Assembly (NCBI RefSeq): GCF_029714405.1
Contig: NZ_CP121650.1
Span: 2,423,001 to 2,487,000, forward strand
Reading direction: 5' to 3'
DNA from: Bradyrhizobium sp. CB82
GTDB lineage: Bacteria; Pseudomonadota; Alphaproteobacteria; Rhizobiales; Xanthobacteraceae
Length of the DNA stretch: 64,000 bases
Within the stretch, counting starts at the first letter, position 1. Each line of letters begins with the position of its first letter. Both the position numbers and the translations under genes were made by a program. The notes under the pieces are model-generated. The model saw only the letters and a program-made list of their open reading frames with translations, was not told where the DNA came from and searched no databases. This document shows positions 51,956 through 61,548 of the stretch, one piece after another.

Positions 51956-53359
51956 ATGAGACTGCCGCGCGGGATCGGAGCCATCCACTTCGTCGGGATC
52001 GGCGGTATCGGTATGAGCGGCATTGCCGAGGTGCTGGTCAATCTCGGCTACACCGTGCAGGGCTCGGACGCCTCCGACAATTACAATCTCGAGCGGCTGC
52101 GCAAGAAGGGCGCAAAGGTCTCGGTTGGCCACAAGGCCGAGAACGTCGACGGCGCCGACGTCGTCGTGGTCTCCTCCGCGATCAAGCGTGACAATCCGGA
52201 ATTGATGGCGGCGCGCGCCCAGCGCATTCCGGTGGTGCGCCGTGCCGAGATGTTGGCCGAATTGATGCGGCTGAAGAGCTGCGTCGCGATTGCCGGCACC
52301 CATGGCAAGACCACGACGACCACGATGGTCGCAACATTGCTCGACGCCGGCGGTCTCGATCCGACCGTGATCAACGGCGGCATCATCAACGCCTATGGCT
52401 CGAATGCGCGGTTAGGTGCCGGCGACTGGATGGTGGTGGAAGCGGACGAGAGCGACGGCACCTTCTTGAAGCTGCCGACGGATGTCGCTGTTGTCACCAA
52501 TGTCGATCCCGAGCATCTCGATCACTTCAAGACGTTCGAAGCCGTGCAGGATGCGTTCCGCCATTTCGTCGAGAACCTGCCGTTCTACGGCTTTGCCGTG
52601 ATGTGCATCGATCATCCGACCGTGCAGAGTCTGATCGGCAAGGTCGAGGACCGCCGCATCATCACCTATGGCGAGAACCCGCAGGCCGACGCGCGGCTCG
52701 TCGACCTCACGCCGATGGGCGGTGGATCGAAATTCAAGATCGCGATCCGCGATCGCAAGAGCGGTGCCGTGCATGAGATCGCGGATCTCATGCTGCCGAT
52801 GCCGGGACGTCACAACGCCTCCAACGCGACCGCCGCGATCGCGGTGGCGCATGAGCTCGGCGTCTCCGACGATGCGATCCGCAAGGCGATGGCCAACTTC
52901 GGCGGCGTGAAGCGCCGCTTCACCAAGACGGGCGAGTGGAACGGCATCACCGTGATCGACGATTACGGACACCATCCCGTCGAGATTTCCGCGGTGCTGA
53001 AGGCGGCGCGCGAATCCACCAATGGGAAGATCCTCGCCGTGGTGCAGCCGCACCGCTTCACCCGCCTGCAATCGCTGTTCGAGGAATTCTGCACCTGCTT
53101 CAACGATGCGGACGCGGTTGTTGTCGCCGAGGTCTATCCCGCAGGTGAGACGCCGATCGAAGGCATCGACCGCGATCATTTCGTCGCCGGCCTGCGCGCC
53201 CACGGCCATCGCCAGGTGATCCCGCTGCCGGCATCCTCGGATCTCGCGAGCATCGTCAAGGGCGTGGCGAAGTCAGGCGATCTGGTCGTGTGCCTGGGCG
53301 CCGGCAACATCACACAATGGGCGTATGCGCTGCCCAATGAGCTGAAGGCGCTGGGGTGA
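51956..53359 (+). CDS. murC: UDP-MurNAc:L-Ala ligase MurC
   Basis: A 467-residue Mur ligase. [20 protein letters not shown] at the N-terminus binds UDP-MurNAc; [20 protein letters not shown] is the ATP loop; [40 protein letters not shown] and the C-terminal [20 protein letters not shown] and [16 protein letters not shown] are typical. It adds L-Ala, the first stem residue. Its stop overlaps a GTG of the next frame; murB proper begins eight bases further on. Confidence 0.97.
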   Translation: MRLPRGIGAIHFVGIGGIGMSGIAEVLVNLGYTVQGSDASDNYNLERLRKKGAKVSVGHKAENVDGADVVVVSSAIKRDNPELMAARAQRIPVVRRAEMLAELMRLKSCVAIAGTHGKTTTTTMVATLLDAGGLDPTVINGGIINAYGSNARLGAGDWMVVEADESDGTFLKLPTDVAVVTNVDPEHLDHFKTFEAVQDAFRHFVENLPFYGFAVMCIDHPTVQSLIGKVEDRRIITYGENPQADARLVDLTPMGGGSKFKIAIRDRKSGAVHEIADLMLPMPGRHNASNATAAIAVAHELGVSDDAIRKAMANFGGVKRRFTKTGEWNGITVIDDYGHHPVEISAVLKAARESTNGKILAVVQPHRFTRLQSLFEEFCTCFNDADAVVVAEVYPAGETPIEGIDRDHFVAGLRAHGHRQVIPLPASSDLASIVKGVAKSGDLVVCLGAGNITQWAYALPNELKALG

Positions 53360-53367
53360 GCAATCGC

Positions 53368-54285
53368 ATGAGCTTCCCCGACATCACGCCCGAACTCAAA
53401 GCCGCGATGCCTGACCTGCGAGGGCGGCTGCTGGCGAACCAGTCGCTGGCCGAGCTCACCTGGTTTCGCGTCGGCGGTCCGGCGCAGGTGTTGTTCACGC
53501 CGGCCGATGAGGACGATCTCGCTTATTTCCTCGCGCGTGTTTCAACAGACATTCCGGTCTACGTCGTCGGCGTCGGCTCAAATCTCATCGTGCGCGATGG
53601 CGGCATGTCCGGCGTCGTGATCCGTCTTGCGCCGCGCGCCTTTGGCGATGCGAGCGCGAGCGACGACATCGTCACCGCGGGGGCTGCCGCGCTCGACAAG
53701 CGCGTTGCGGAAGTGGCGGCGAGCGCCTGTGTCGGCGGGCTCGAATTTCTCTTCGGCATTCCCGGCACGATCGGCGGCGCGCTGCGCATGAATGCAGGCG
53801 CCAATGGCGGCGAGACCAAGGACGTGTTGATCGAGGCGACCGGCGTCGGTCGCGACGGGAAGAAGCACATCTTCTCCAATGCCGACATGAAGTTCGTCTA
53901 TCGCAGCAGCGGCGTTGATCCCTCGATCATCTTCACTTCCGCGCGCTTTCGCGGCGTCATCAAGGACGTGGAGGCGATTCGCGCCCGCATGGCGGAGGTG
54001 CAAAACCATCGCGAGACCGCGCAGCCGATCCGCGAAAAAACCGGCGGCTCGACCTTCAAGAATCCGCCCGGCCACTCCGCCTGGAAGCTGATCGACGCCG
54101 CCGGCTGCCGCGGCCTGCGCGTCGGCGGCGCGCAGGTGTCGGAGATGCACTGCAATTTCCTGATCAACACGGGCGATGCGACCGGCCACGACATCGAGAC
54201 GCTGGGCGAGACCGTGCGCGAACGCGTGAAGGCAAACTCGGGAATCGAGCTACACTGGGAAATCAAAAGGATCGGGGTTCCCTGA
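53368..54285 (+). CDS. murB: UDP-N-acetylenolpyruvoylglucosamine reductase MurB
   Basis: A 305-residue FAD enzyme (type I). [60 protein letters not shown] and AGANGGET bind [18 protein letters not shown] holds the Tyr/Arg/Ser pair; the catalytic Ser is in [19 protein letters not shown] and the Glu region is near the C-terminus ([14 protein letters not shown]). It reduces enolpyruvyl-UDP-GlcNAc with NADPH. I prefer ATG 53368; a GTG at 53356 overlaps the murC stop. Confidence 0.96.
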   Translation: MSFPDITPELKAAMPDLRGRLLANQSLAELTWFRVGGPAQVLFTPADEDDLAYFLARVSTDIPVYVVGVGSNLIVRDGGMSGVVIRLAPRAFGDASASDDIVTAGAAALDKRVAEVAASACVGGLEFLFGIPGTIGGALRMNAGANGGETKDVLIEATGVGRDGKKHIFSNADMKFVYRSSGVDPSIIFTSARFRGVIKDVEAIRARMAEVQNHRETAQPIREKTGGSTFKNPPGHSAWKLIDAAGCRGLRVGGAQVSEMHCNFLINTGDATGHDIETLGETVRERVKANSGIELHWEIKRIGVP

Positions 54286-54290
54286 TCGCC

Positions 54291-54387
54291 GTCATTCCGG
54301 CGGCGCGAAGCGCAACTATGGTGCGCAGTTGCGCACCTGAGAATCTCGCGATTCCGGGTTCGATGCTACGCATCGCCCCGGAATGAC
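54291..54387. repeat. repeat family D between murB and ddl
   Basis: GTCATTCCGGCGGCGCGAAG at the left and CATCGCCCCGGAATGAC at the right, with GCGCAGTTGCGC and GCGATTCCGGGTTCGATGC inside. The gap between the two genes consists almost wholly of this element. Confidence 0.75.
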
Positions 54388-54408
54388 AGAAGCAAGGTGA
54401 CTGAACAC

Positions 54409-55395
54409 ATGCGCATCACCATTCTCTTCGGCGGCTCCAACAGGGAGCGTCTGGTCTCGGTCGCAAGTGCGCAGGCCCTGCATCAGGCATTGCCCGAAGC
54501 CGATCTCTGGTTCTGGGATGTCCAGGACAAGGTGCATGTCGTCCAGTCGAAGCAGCTCGCCGAACACGCCCGTCCCTTCGAGGACGAATTCAATCCGGGC
54601 ACGCGCGGCGTTCCGCTCGAGCAGGCGCTCGACCGGGCCAAGGCCGAGGATCGCGTGCTGGTGCTCGCGCTACATGGCGGCCGCGCCGAGAACGGCGAAT
54701 TGCAGGTGATGTGCGAAACGCGCGCCGTGCCCTTCACCGGATCGGGCTCGGCATCCTCGCATCTCGCCTTCGACAAGATCGCCGCCAAGCAATTTGCCGC
54801 GCTCGGCGGCGTGACGCCGCCGAGCGGCATCGCGCTGGAAGACATAGACGAGGCTTTTGCCGAATACGGCAGGCTGATCGCAAAGCCGGCGCGCGATGGT
54901 TCGAGCTACGGCCTGATCTTCGTCAACGCCAAGCAGGATCTCGTCGCTGTCCGCAACGCTGCGAAGCATGAAGAGTACGTGATCGAGCCCTACATCGCCG
55001 GGATCGAGGCGACCTGCGGCGTGCTGGAGCGGCCGGACGGCTCGATGATGTCGCTGCCGCCGATCGAGATCATCCCGGGCGAGGGCAATTTCGACTATGC
55101 GGCAAAGTACCTGCTCTCGTCGACCCAGGAGATCTGCCCCGGCCGCTTTTCGCCCGAGGTTACCGCGGCGCTGAAGGACCAGGCGATGCGGGCGCATCGG
55201 GCGATGTCCTGCACCGGCTATTCCCGTTCGGACTTCATCGTGTCGGACAAGGGCCTGGTCTATCTCGAGACCAACACGCTGCCGGGCCTCACCAAATCCT
55301 CGCTCTATCCCAAGGCGCTGAAGGCGCAAGGAATCGAGTTCGTCGACTTCCTGCGTGATCTGATCGAACTCGCCGAGCGGCGCGTGCGGAAATAA
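54409..55395 (+). CDS. ddl: divergent D-alanine-D-alanine ligase family protein
   Basis: A 328-residue ATP-grasp protein in the ddl position. ITILFGGSNRERLVSVASAQ is the first conserved block (Glu kept), and VPFTGSGSASSHLAFDKIAA, IAKPARDGSSYGLIFV, YVIEPYIAGIEATCGVLE and RSDFIVSDKGLVYLETNTLP with PGLTKSSLYPKALKAQGIEF follow the family. The block usually written HGxxGEDGxxQ is HGGRAENGELQ here, with Glu-Asn for Glu-Asp. I chose ATG 54409 with AAGGTGA nine bases upstream; a GTG at 54397 is less likely. It should make the D-Ala-D-Ala used by MurF, but another substrate is possible. Confidence 0.85.
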   Translation: MRITILFGGSNRERLVSVASAQALHQALPEADLWFWDVQDKVHVVQSKQLAEHARPFEDEFNPGTRGVPLEQALDRAKAEDRVLVLALHGGRAENGELQVMCETRAVPFTGSGSASSHLAFDKIAAKQFAALGGVTPPSGIALEDIDEAFAEYGRLIAKPARDGSSYGLIFVNAKQDLVAVRNAAKHEEYVIEPYIAGIEATCGVLERPDGSMMSLPPIEIIPGEGNFDYAAKYLLSSTQEICPGRFSPEVTAALKDQAMRAHRAMSCTGYSRSDFIVSDKGLVYLETNTLPGLTKSSLYPKALKAQGIEFVDFLRDLIELAERRVRK

Positions 55396-55741
55396 TTAGG
55401 TTTGGTTAACGGCAGGCCGGGCGAAACGGCCCGTTTTGGAACCCAAAATCGGTAAAATGCCGGACATTGCGGCATAAATACCTCACAAAACGCGGCAAAA
55501 AGCTCCGGCCGTTAACGAATTTTACCTTTTGTTTACCAGGAAGTCCGAAGGTTAACGCTGGCGGCGCATATGGCGTTTTCGCTGCCGGCGCGTGGGCTGT
55601 CGCGGGTGTTCCCGTAGCAAGCCAACGCTTTGAAGGGGAGAGGCTTCTTCTGCTGAAGACCACCCGGCCGGCAGGTCCGAGACGTCATGGGCGCCAGACC
55701 CCGCGAAATTTCCGCGGGCTAACTGTTGACGAGCTCGTGCA
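55396..55741. other. ftsQ leader region with GTTAAC motifs
   Basis: 346 bases between ddl and ftsQ with no convincing gene. It is A/T-richer than its surroundings and has GGTTAACGGC (55413), CCGTTAACGAATTTTACC (55509) and AGGTTAACGC (55549). TTAA followed after seven bases by TACC resembles a degenerate CtrA site; CtrA controls ftsQA in Caulobacter. A promoter for ftsQAZ inside this region is likely. Confidence 0.45.
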
Positions 55742-56791
55742 ATGGATGGTGCAGGCAGCCTCACTCGGTCGGTACGGCGATCGCTGAGGCCCCAAGCTGA
55801 CCTGAAGGCGGCCGCTATCGGAGCGGTCGTGCTTCTGCGCGAGTGGATCGAACAGAGGCGCCACGACAGGCTTCAGGCAAAACGGGAAGAAAAGCTCCTG
55901 GACAAGCGCGCCCGCGCCAAGGCCAATTTCAAGGCCGTTCCCGACCGCGAGCCGACACCGCGCATCGTCGCACTGGTCGAACGCTTCCTGCCGCGCCGGG
56001 TGGGCATCTGCCTGACCGTCATCCTGCTTGCCGGCGCTACCGGCCTCGGCATCGTCAAGGGCGGCCATCTCCAGGATTTCATCACCGCGGTCAGCGATGT
56101 CCGCAATGCGCTGGCCAATTCTGCCGGCTTCCGCATCACGTCCGTCGTCATCAACGGCCGCAAGCAGCTCAGCCAGGACGAGATCCTCGCCGTCGGCGGC
56201 GTCAGCGGCCGCTCCTCGCTGCTGTTCCTCGATGCCGACGGCCTGCGCGACAAGCTCAAGGCCAATCCGTGGATCGCGGACGCGACCGTGCTGAAGCTCT
56301 ACCCGGGCCAGCTCCAGATCGACATCACCGAGCGCAAGGCGTTTGCGCTTTGGCAGGAAGCGGGCCGGCTCTCCGTGATTGCCGACGACGGCGCCGTACT
56401 CGAGCCTTACGTTTCGCGCGGTTTCCTGACGCTGCCGCTCGTGGTCGGCAAGGGCGCCGCCACCCAGGCGCGCGATTTCCTCGCGCTGCTCGCGCGCTAT
56501 CCGCAGGTGCAGTCGGTGACCAAGGCGGCGATCTTCATCGGCGAGCGCCGCTGGAATCTGCGGTTGAAGGACGGCCTCGATGTGCGGCTTCCAGAGCAGG
56601 ACGTCGGCAACGCGCTTGCCGCCCTGTCCAAGCTCGACAAGGAGGAGAAGCTGTTCTCCAAGGACATCGTCGCCGTCGACATGCGTCTGCCCGATCGTCT
56701 CGTGGTGCAGCTCTCCGACGACGCCGCGAAGGCGCGCGAAGAGCTGTTCAAGGACAAGAAATCCAAGAAGAAGGCCGGTGACTCCGCATGA
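55742..56791 (+). CDS. ftsQ: cell division protein FtsQ
   Basis: A 349-residue bitopic protein. A basic cytoplasmic part (residues 1-85, with ERRHDRLQ-like and KLLDKRARAKANFK segments) precedes one membrane helix (VGICLTVILLAGATGLGIVK). The POTRA domain begins FRITSVVINGRKQLSQDEIL and runs to NPWIADATVLKLYPGQLQID; the FtsQ beta domain follows (ITERKAFALWQEAGRLSVIA). The Lys-rich tail (DKKSKKKAGD) is extra. It links FtsK to FtsL/FtsW. Overlaps ftsA by 4 bp. Confidence 0.95.
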   Translation: MDGAGSLTRSVRRSLRPQADLKAAAIGAVVLLREWIEQRRHDRLQAKREEKLLDKRARAKANFKAVPDREPTPRIVALVERFLPRRVGICLTVILLAGATGLGIVKGGHLQDFITAVSDVRNALANSAGFRITSVVINGRKQLSQDEILAVGGVSGRSSLLFLDADGLRDKLKANPWIADATVLKLYPGQLQIDITERKAFALWQEAGRLSVIADDGAVLEPYVSRGFLTLPLVVGKGAATQARDFLALLARYPQVQSVTKAAIFIGERRWNLRLKDGLDVRLPEQDVGNALAALSKLDKEEKLFSKDIVAVDMRLPDRLVVQLSDDAAKAREELFKDKKSKKKAGDSA

Positions 56792-58107
56792 CCGGTCTCG
56801 ATCGCACCCAGACGCCGAAGACCCGCCCGATGCCGCACAAGCGCGCCGGGCTCGTCGCCTGTCTCGACATCGGCACCAGCAAGATCGCCTGCATGATCGC
56901 GCGGCTGAAGCCGTCCGCGCCGAGCGAGGCCCTGCGCGGCCGCACCCATGCGGTGGAATTGACCGGCTACAGCCAGATCCAGGCGCGCGGCATGAAGGCA
57001 GGTTCGGTGATCGATCTCGGCGAATGCGAGCAGGCGGTGCGTCAGGCCGTGGGGCTTGCGGAGAAGATGGCCAAGGTGCGAGTCGAATCCGTGCTGCTGT
57101 CGGTCTCCGGCGGCCGGCTCGCCGGGCACATGGTCGAGGCCGCCGCCGACATCCGCGGCGGCGCGGTCACGCCGGCCGACGTCAGTCGCGTCACCTCCAC
57201 CGGCATGCGCCATGCCACCGGCGAGGGCCGCACTGTGTTGCATGCGCTCCCCGTCGGCTACACGCTCGACGGCGTCAAGGGCATCCGCGATGCCCGCGGC
57301 ATGGTCGCGCGCCAATTCGGCGTCGACATGAACGTCGTGACCTGCGACGCCGCCGTGGCTCGCAACCTGATGCTTGCAGTGGAACGCTGCCACATCAACG
57401 TCGAAGCCATGGCGGCGAGCCCCTATGTTGCCGGCCTCTCCGTGCTGACCGACGACGAGGCCGATCTTGGCGCCGCCGTCGTCGAGATGGGCGCGGGCAC
57501 CACGACCATCGCCGTCTATTCCGGCGGCCGCTTCGTGCATGCGGCCGGCTTTGCGGTCGGCGGCCATCATATCACGATGGACCTGGCGCGCGGACTGTCG
57601 GCGACCATCGCCGATGCCGAACGGATCAAGACGCTCTACGGCACGGTCATCACCGGCGGATCGGACTCGCGCGAGCTGATGTCGGTGCCGACCGCCGGCG
57701 ACGAGCAGGATCTGCCGCAGATCGTCTCCCGCGCCACCATTGCCAACATCGTCAAGCACCGGGCCGAAGAAATCTTCGAGATGGTTCGCGACAAGCTGAA
57801 GGAATCGCCCTTCGCGGCCGAGCCGAATGGCCGCATCGTTCTCAGCGGCGGCGCCTCGCAGCTCACCGGGCTCGTCGAACTCGGCACGCAAATTCTCGGC
57901 CGTCCCGTGCGGATCGGCCGACCGCTCGGCTTCGGCCGGCTGCCCAATGAGGCGAAGAACGCCGCCTTCGCGGTGCCCGCCGGGCTCCTGGTCTACCCGC
58001 AATATGTTCATCTTGAACATGTCGAACCGCGGCATACGCGGCAGATCAAGACAGGGACCGGCGGCTATTTCGGAAAGGTCGGACGATGGCTTCGCGAGGG
58101 CTTCTGA
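56788..58107 (+). CDS. ftsA: divisome actin FtsA
   Basis: A 439-residue actin-like ATPase that tethers FtsZ to the membrane. GLVACLDIGTSKIACMIARL is phosphate loop 1, the 1C domain contains the SVSGGRLAGHMVEAAADIRG region, phosphate loop 2 is AAVVEMGAGTTTIAVYSGG, and IVLSGGASQLTGLVELG is the adenosine motif. The last residues (YFGKVGRWLREGF) form the amphipathic membrane helix. Coupled to ftsQ by an ATGA overlap; 87 bases precede ftsZ. Confidence 0.96.
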   Translation: MTGLDRTQTPKTRPMPHKRAGLVACLDIGTSKIACMIARLKPSAPSEALRGRTHAVELTGYSQIQARGMKAGSVIDLGECEQAVRQAVGLAEKMAKVRVESVLLSVSGGRLAGHMVEAAADIRGGAVTPADVSRVTSTGMRHATGEGRTVLHALPVGYTLDGVKGIRDARGMVARQFGVDMNVVTCDAAVARNLMLAVERCHINVEAMAASPYVAGLSVLTDDEADLGAAVVEMGAGTTTIAVYSGGRFVHAAGFAVGGHHITMDLARGLSATIADAERIKTLYGTVITGGSDSRELMSVPTAGDEQDLPQIVSRATIANIVKHRAEEIFEMVRDKLKESPFAAEPNGRIVLSGGASQLTGLVELGTQILGRPVRIGRPLGFGRLPNEAKNAAFAVPAGLLVYPQYVHLEHVEPRHTRQIKTGTGGYFGKVGRWLREGF

Positions 58108-58194
58108 TGACTCGTTTCCACGTTCCCGGATTTTCACCAACTCCCGCGGCCGCCGGCCGGGGCGAACCCACGCGCGCGTGATCGAGAGGCAACC

Positions 58195-59982
58195 ATGACC
58201 ATCAGTATCAACGTTCCTGATATTCACGAATTGAAGCCGCGGATCACCGTGTTCGGCGTCGGCGGCGCCGGCGGCAACGCCGTCAACAACATGATCACGG
58301 CGGGCCTTCAGGGCGTCGACTTCGTGGTCGCCAACACCGACGCGCAGGCGCTGACGATGTCGAAGGCGCAGCGCATCGTGCAGATGGGCACGCAGGTCAC
58401 GCAGGGCCTCGGCGCCGGCTCGCAGCCGAACGTCGGTGCGGCGGCCGCGGAAGAGGTGATCGATGAGCTTCGCGACCATCTCTCGGGCGCCAACATGGTG
58501 TTCGTCACCGCCGGCATGGGCGGCGGCACCGGCACGGGAGCCGCTCCGGTGATCGCCAAGACCGCGCGCGACATGGGCATCCTCACCGTCGGCGTGGTGA
58601 CCAAACCTTTCCACTTCGAAGGCGGCCGCCGCATGCGCACGGCGGAAGCGGGCATCAACGAGCTGCACAAGGTCGTCGATACTCTCCTGATCATCCCGAA
58701 CCAGAACCTGTTCCGGGTCGCCAACGAGAAGACCACCTTCGCCGACGCCTTCGCGATGGCCGACCAGGTGCTCTATTCGGGCGTTGCCTGCATCACCGAC
58801 CTGATGGTGAAGGAAGGCCTGATCAACCTCGACTTCGCCGACGTCCGCGCCGTGATGCGTGAGATGGGCAAGGCGATGATGGGCACGGGCGAAGCCTCCG
58901 GCGACAAGCGCGCGCTGACTGCGGCGGAAGCGGCGATCGCCAATCCGCTGATCGACGACAGCTCGATGAAGGGTGCCAAGGGCCTCCTGATCTCGATCAC
59001 CGGCGGCAAGGACCTCACCCTGTTCGAGGTCGACGAAGCTGCGACCCGCATCCGCGAGGAGGTCGACCAGGACGCCAACATCATCGTCGGCGCCACCTTC
59101 GACGAAGCCCTCGACGGCCTGATCCGCGTCTCCGTCGTCGCCACCGGCATCGAGCAGGCGGCGATCGCCCGCAACAGCCAGGCCTCGAGCGCACCGGCCG
59201 TCACCGTTGCCGCCCCGCAGGCTCCGGCTGCCGCGGCCGAAACCCGGCTCGCCGATCTCACCGCGCGGCTGCGCGCGGACAATCAGCGGCTCGCCGAGCG
59301 CGCCCAGAAGCTGGAAGCGCAGGTCCCGCCGGCCGCGGCCGCGCCGGTCGCTGCCGCCCCCATGGCGCCGCGTCCCAATGTCGAGCGCGCCGCGCTGGCT
59401 GCGATTGCTGCCGCGGTGGCGCCCGAAGTGCCCCATGCCCCGGCGCCCCAGACCTATGGCGATGTCACCGTGCGCCCGATCGCGCAGAAGCCATCGCTGT
59501 TCCCCGAGCCGGAAGCCGCACCCGTCGCGATGCACGAGCCGATGACGCCCGAGACCTTCATCCCGCCGCAGGCTGAGCGTCCGCCGCTGCGGGCGCCGCG
59601 GATGCCGCGCCTCGAGGACCTGCCGATGCCGGCCCAGGCCGAGATTCGCCAGGGCCGCGAGACCGAGGACGAGCCGACCCAGAAGACCCGCCTGTCGCTG
59701 TTGCAGCGCCTTGCCAATGTTGGCCTCGGCCGTCGCGACGAGGAGAGCGAGCCGCCGGTCACTGCCCGCACCGCGGGTCCCACGATGCCGCCACTGCCCG
59801 ACCGCAAGCCGCAGCGCAGCGTGGCTCAGCAGATCGCGGCCAGCGAGCCGGTATCGGAGTATGCTCGTCGGCCCGCGCCGCAAGGTTTGGACGTCCATGG
59901 CCGCCCGGCACCTGTTGCACCGGCGCCACAGGGAGACGACCATCTTGATATTCCGGCCTTCCTGCGCCGGCAGGCAACCTGA
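58195..59982 (+). CDS. ftsZ: tubulin-like division GTPase FtsZ, long form
   Basis: A 595-residue FtsZ. GTPase core at residues 10-320: [20 protein letters not shown], the tubulin loop [38 protein letters not shown] and [20 protein letters not shown] (T7 region earlier). After residue 325 comes a 250-residue Ala/Pro-rich, partly coiled linker, long compared with about 60 in E. coli but usual in Rhizobiales. The C-terminal peptide [12 protein letters not shown] binds FtsA. A strong terminator follows, so the dcw transcript ends here. Confidence 0.97.
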   Translation: MTISINVPDIHELKPRITVFGVGGAGGNAVNNMITAGLQGVDFVVANTDAQALTMSKAQRIVQMGTQVTQGLGAGSQPNVGAAAAEEVIDELRDHLSGANMVFVTAGMGGGTGTGAAPVIAKTARDMGILTVGVVTKPFHFEGGRRMRTAEAGINELHKVVDTLLIIPNQNLFRVANEKTTFADAFAMADQVLYSGVACITDLMVKEGLINLDFADVRAVMREMGKAMMGTGEASGDKRALTAAEAAIANPLIDDSSMKGAKGLLISITGGKDLTLFEVDEAATRIREEVDQDANIIVGATFDEALDGLIRVSVVATGIEQAAIARNSQASSAPAVTVAAPQAPAAAAETRLADLTARLRADNQRLAERAQKLEAQVPPAAAAPVAAAPMAPRPNVERAALAAIAAAVAPEVPHAPAPQTYGDVTVRPIAQKPSLFPEPEAAPVAMHEPMTPETFIPPQAERPPLRAPRMPRLEDLPMPAQAEIRQGRETEDEPTQKTRLSLLQRLANVGLGRRDEESEPPVTARTAGPTMPPLPDRKPQRSVAQQIAASEPVSEYARRPAPQGLDVHGRPAPVAPAPQGDDHLDIPAFLRRQAT

Positions 59983-60007
59983 GGATTGTTACAATCGAGG
60001 CGAGGAA

Positions 60008-60040
60008 AAAGGTCCCGGCGAAATGTTCGCCGGGACCTTT
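60008..60040 (+). terminator. rho-independent terminator after ftsZ
   Basis: Perfect 15-bp stem AAAGGTCCCGGCGAA / TTCGCCGGGACCTTT with a 3-base loop (ATG), 26 bases after the ftsZ stop. The leading A-run and following GGTTTT make it usable for the plus strand. Confidence 0.92.
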
Positions 60041-60342
60041 GGTTTTGGTGCGCAGAATCCCCGGTTGCGGGAATAACTGACTGTTTTTAAATGATTAATT
60101 ATGTATTCCGTGGTCGGATAAAGTTGCCGAAACCGGCTCCAAACGTGGCGCAAATTGGTTCACGCCACGCCTGAATGCGGCAGAGTTGGGGTAACAATCG
60201 GTAAAAAAGCGTGAGTTGGTTTGTTTGGGGCAGTGACTATGGTTTGCGCGTGACTTGGGGATACGGAGATTCGAGCTGGTGCCTCGGACGGCCAGTTCGG
60301 TCGAGTATAAGTCGCAGTGGGTCGTAGGGTGGGCAGTTCCCG
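60041..60342. other. lpxC upstream region
   Basis: 302 bases with no gene. A local A/T-rich segment (TGTTTTTAAATGATTAATTA near 60082) is the likely promoter area of lpxC. I see no other structure. Confidence 0.4.
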
Positions 60343-61305
60343 ATGAGATTTAGCCGGCAAACAACGCTCCGCGCGCAGGCCACCGTGGTTGGCGTAGGCG
60401 TACATTCCGGTCTTCCTGTCACGCTGACCTTGGGGCCTGCACCTGTCGACGCAGGCTTGGCTTTTGTCCGCACCGGCCTCGAAGGCTGCGACCGCGAAGT
60501 GCAGGCTACCGCCGAGCAGGTCATCGCAACCGATTTCGCGACCGTTCTTGGCGATCGCGACGGCGCATTGGTGTCGACGGCCGAGCACGTGCTTGCTGCA
60601 CTGCGTGGCATGGGTGTGGACAACGCCACTATCGAGATCGACGGTCCGGAAGTTCCGATCATGGACGGCAGCGCGGCGGCGTTCGTCGCGGCGATCGACC
60701 AGGCCGGTATCGTCAGCCAGCCGGCGCAGCGCCGGTTCATCCAGATTTTGAAGCCGGTCTCGGTTGCCATCGGCGATTCCTTTGGCGAGCTGCGGCCTTA
60801 CGCGGGCGGCTTCCGCGCCGAGGTCGAGATCAATTTCGCCAATCCCGTGATCGGCCGGCAGGCCTATACGTTCGAGCTCAGCCCGGAGCGGTTCCGTCGC
60901 GAGATCGCGCGGGCCCGCACCTTCGGTCTGATGTGCGATCAGGCGCGTCTCTGGAGCGCGGGCTTCGCGCGCGGCGCCTCGTTCGAGAACACGGTCGTGT
61001 TCGACGAGGAGCGGCTGCTGAATTCTGAAGGCCTGCGCTACGCCGACGAATGCGTGCGCCATAAGGTTCTGGACGTGGTGGGGGACCTGGCGCTGGCCGG
61101 CCTGCCGCTGCTCGGCGCCTATCGCTCGGTCCGCGGCGGCCACAAGCTCAACCATGCCGTCCTGACTGCGCTCCTCGCCGATCGGACCGCCTGGCGGGTG
61201 GTCGAAGGTGAGGCGGCTCGCCGCACCACGCGTCCCGTGGTCGAGGTCGGCAGCGGTATCGTGGGTGGCCGGATTGCCGCCGCCTACGGGCCGGACGTGT
61301 CCTGA
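60343..61305 (+). CDS. lpxC: UDP-3-O-acyl-GlcNAc deacetylase LpxC
   Basis: A 320-residue zinc enzyme, the committed step of lipid A synthesis. QTTLRAQATVVGVGVHSGLP at the N-terminus, VSTAEHVLAALRGMGVDN with the first zinc His, PIMDGSAAAFVAAIDQAG, and ECVRHKVLDVVGDLALAG with the second His and the Asp; the general-base His is in RGGHKLNHAVL. Length is normal. It has its own promoter after the ftsZ terminator. The level of LpxC is often set by proteolysis through its C-terminus (here AAYGPDVS). Confidence 0.97.
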   Translation: MRFSRQTTLRAQATVVGVGVHSGLPVTLTLGPAPVDAGLAFVRTGLEGCDREVQATAEQVIATDFATVLGDRDGALVSTAEHVLAALRGMGVDNATIEIDGPEVPIMDGSAAAFVAAIDQAGIVSQPAQRRFIQILKPVSVAIGDSFGELRPYAGGFRAEVEINFANPVIGRQAYTFELSPERFRREIARARTFGLMCDQARLWSAGFARGASFENTVVFDEERLLNSEGLRYADECVRHKVLDVVGDLALAGLPLLGAYRSVRGGHKLNHAVLTALLADRTAWRVVEGEAARRTTRPVVEVGSGIVGGRIAAAYGPDVS

Positions 61306-61548
61306 AGGGCCGCTTCCGGCCGCTTTGGCCCGGCCGAGCATTTCCTGGTAACCATGATCGACTAGCTTCAGTGCACGTCGCCTTAATCCGGGCGAAATGC
61401 CTGCCTATCCGGGACGTTAACGATCGTTTTGGGTTATATCGGCTTGGGTCGCATGGCAGGGCGCCGAAGCTTGTACGGCAGGTTTCGCGGCCATGGCAGG
61501 GTCATGGCGTGGCGGGCAGCGCATCACAGGGCGTCAGGTCTTAAATTC

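Noticed and set aside
55467..55787. A 106-codon frame between ddl and ftsQ
   Set aside because: No domain, no good ribosome site, and it runs into ftsQ in another phase; the tract looks like a leader.
56497..59943. A 1148-codon open frame on the minus strand over ftsQ, ftsA and ftsZ
   Set aside because: It is antisense to three certain genes, its product is His/Arg/Gly-rich without domains, and such frames arise from high third-position GC.
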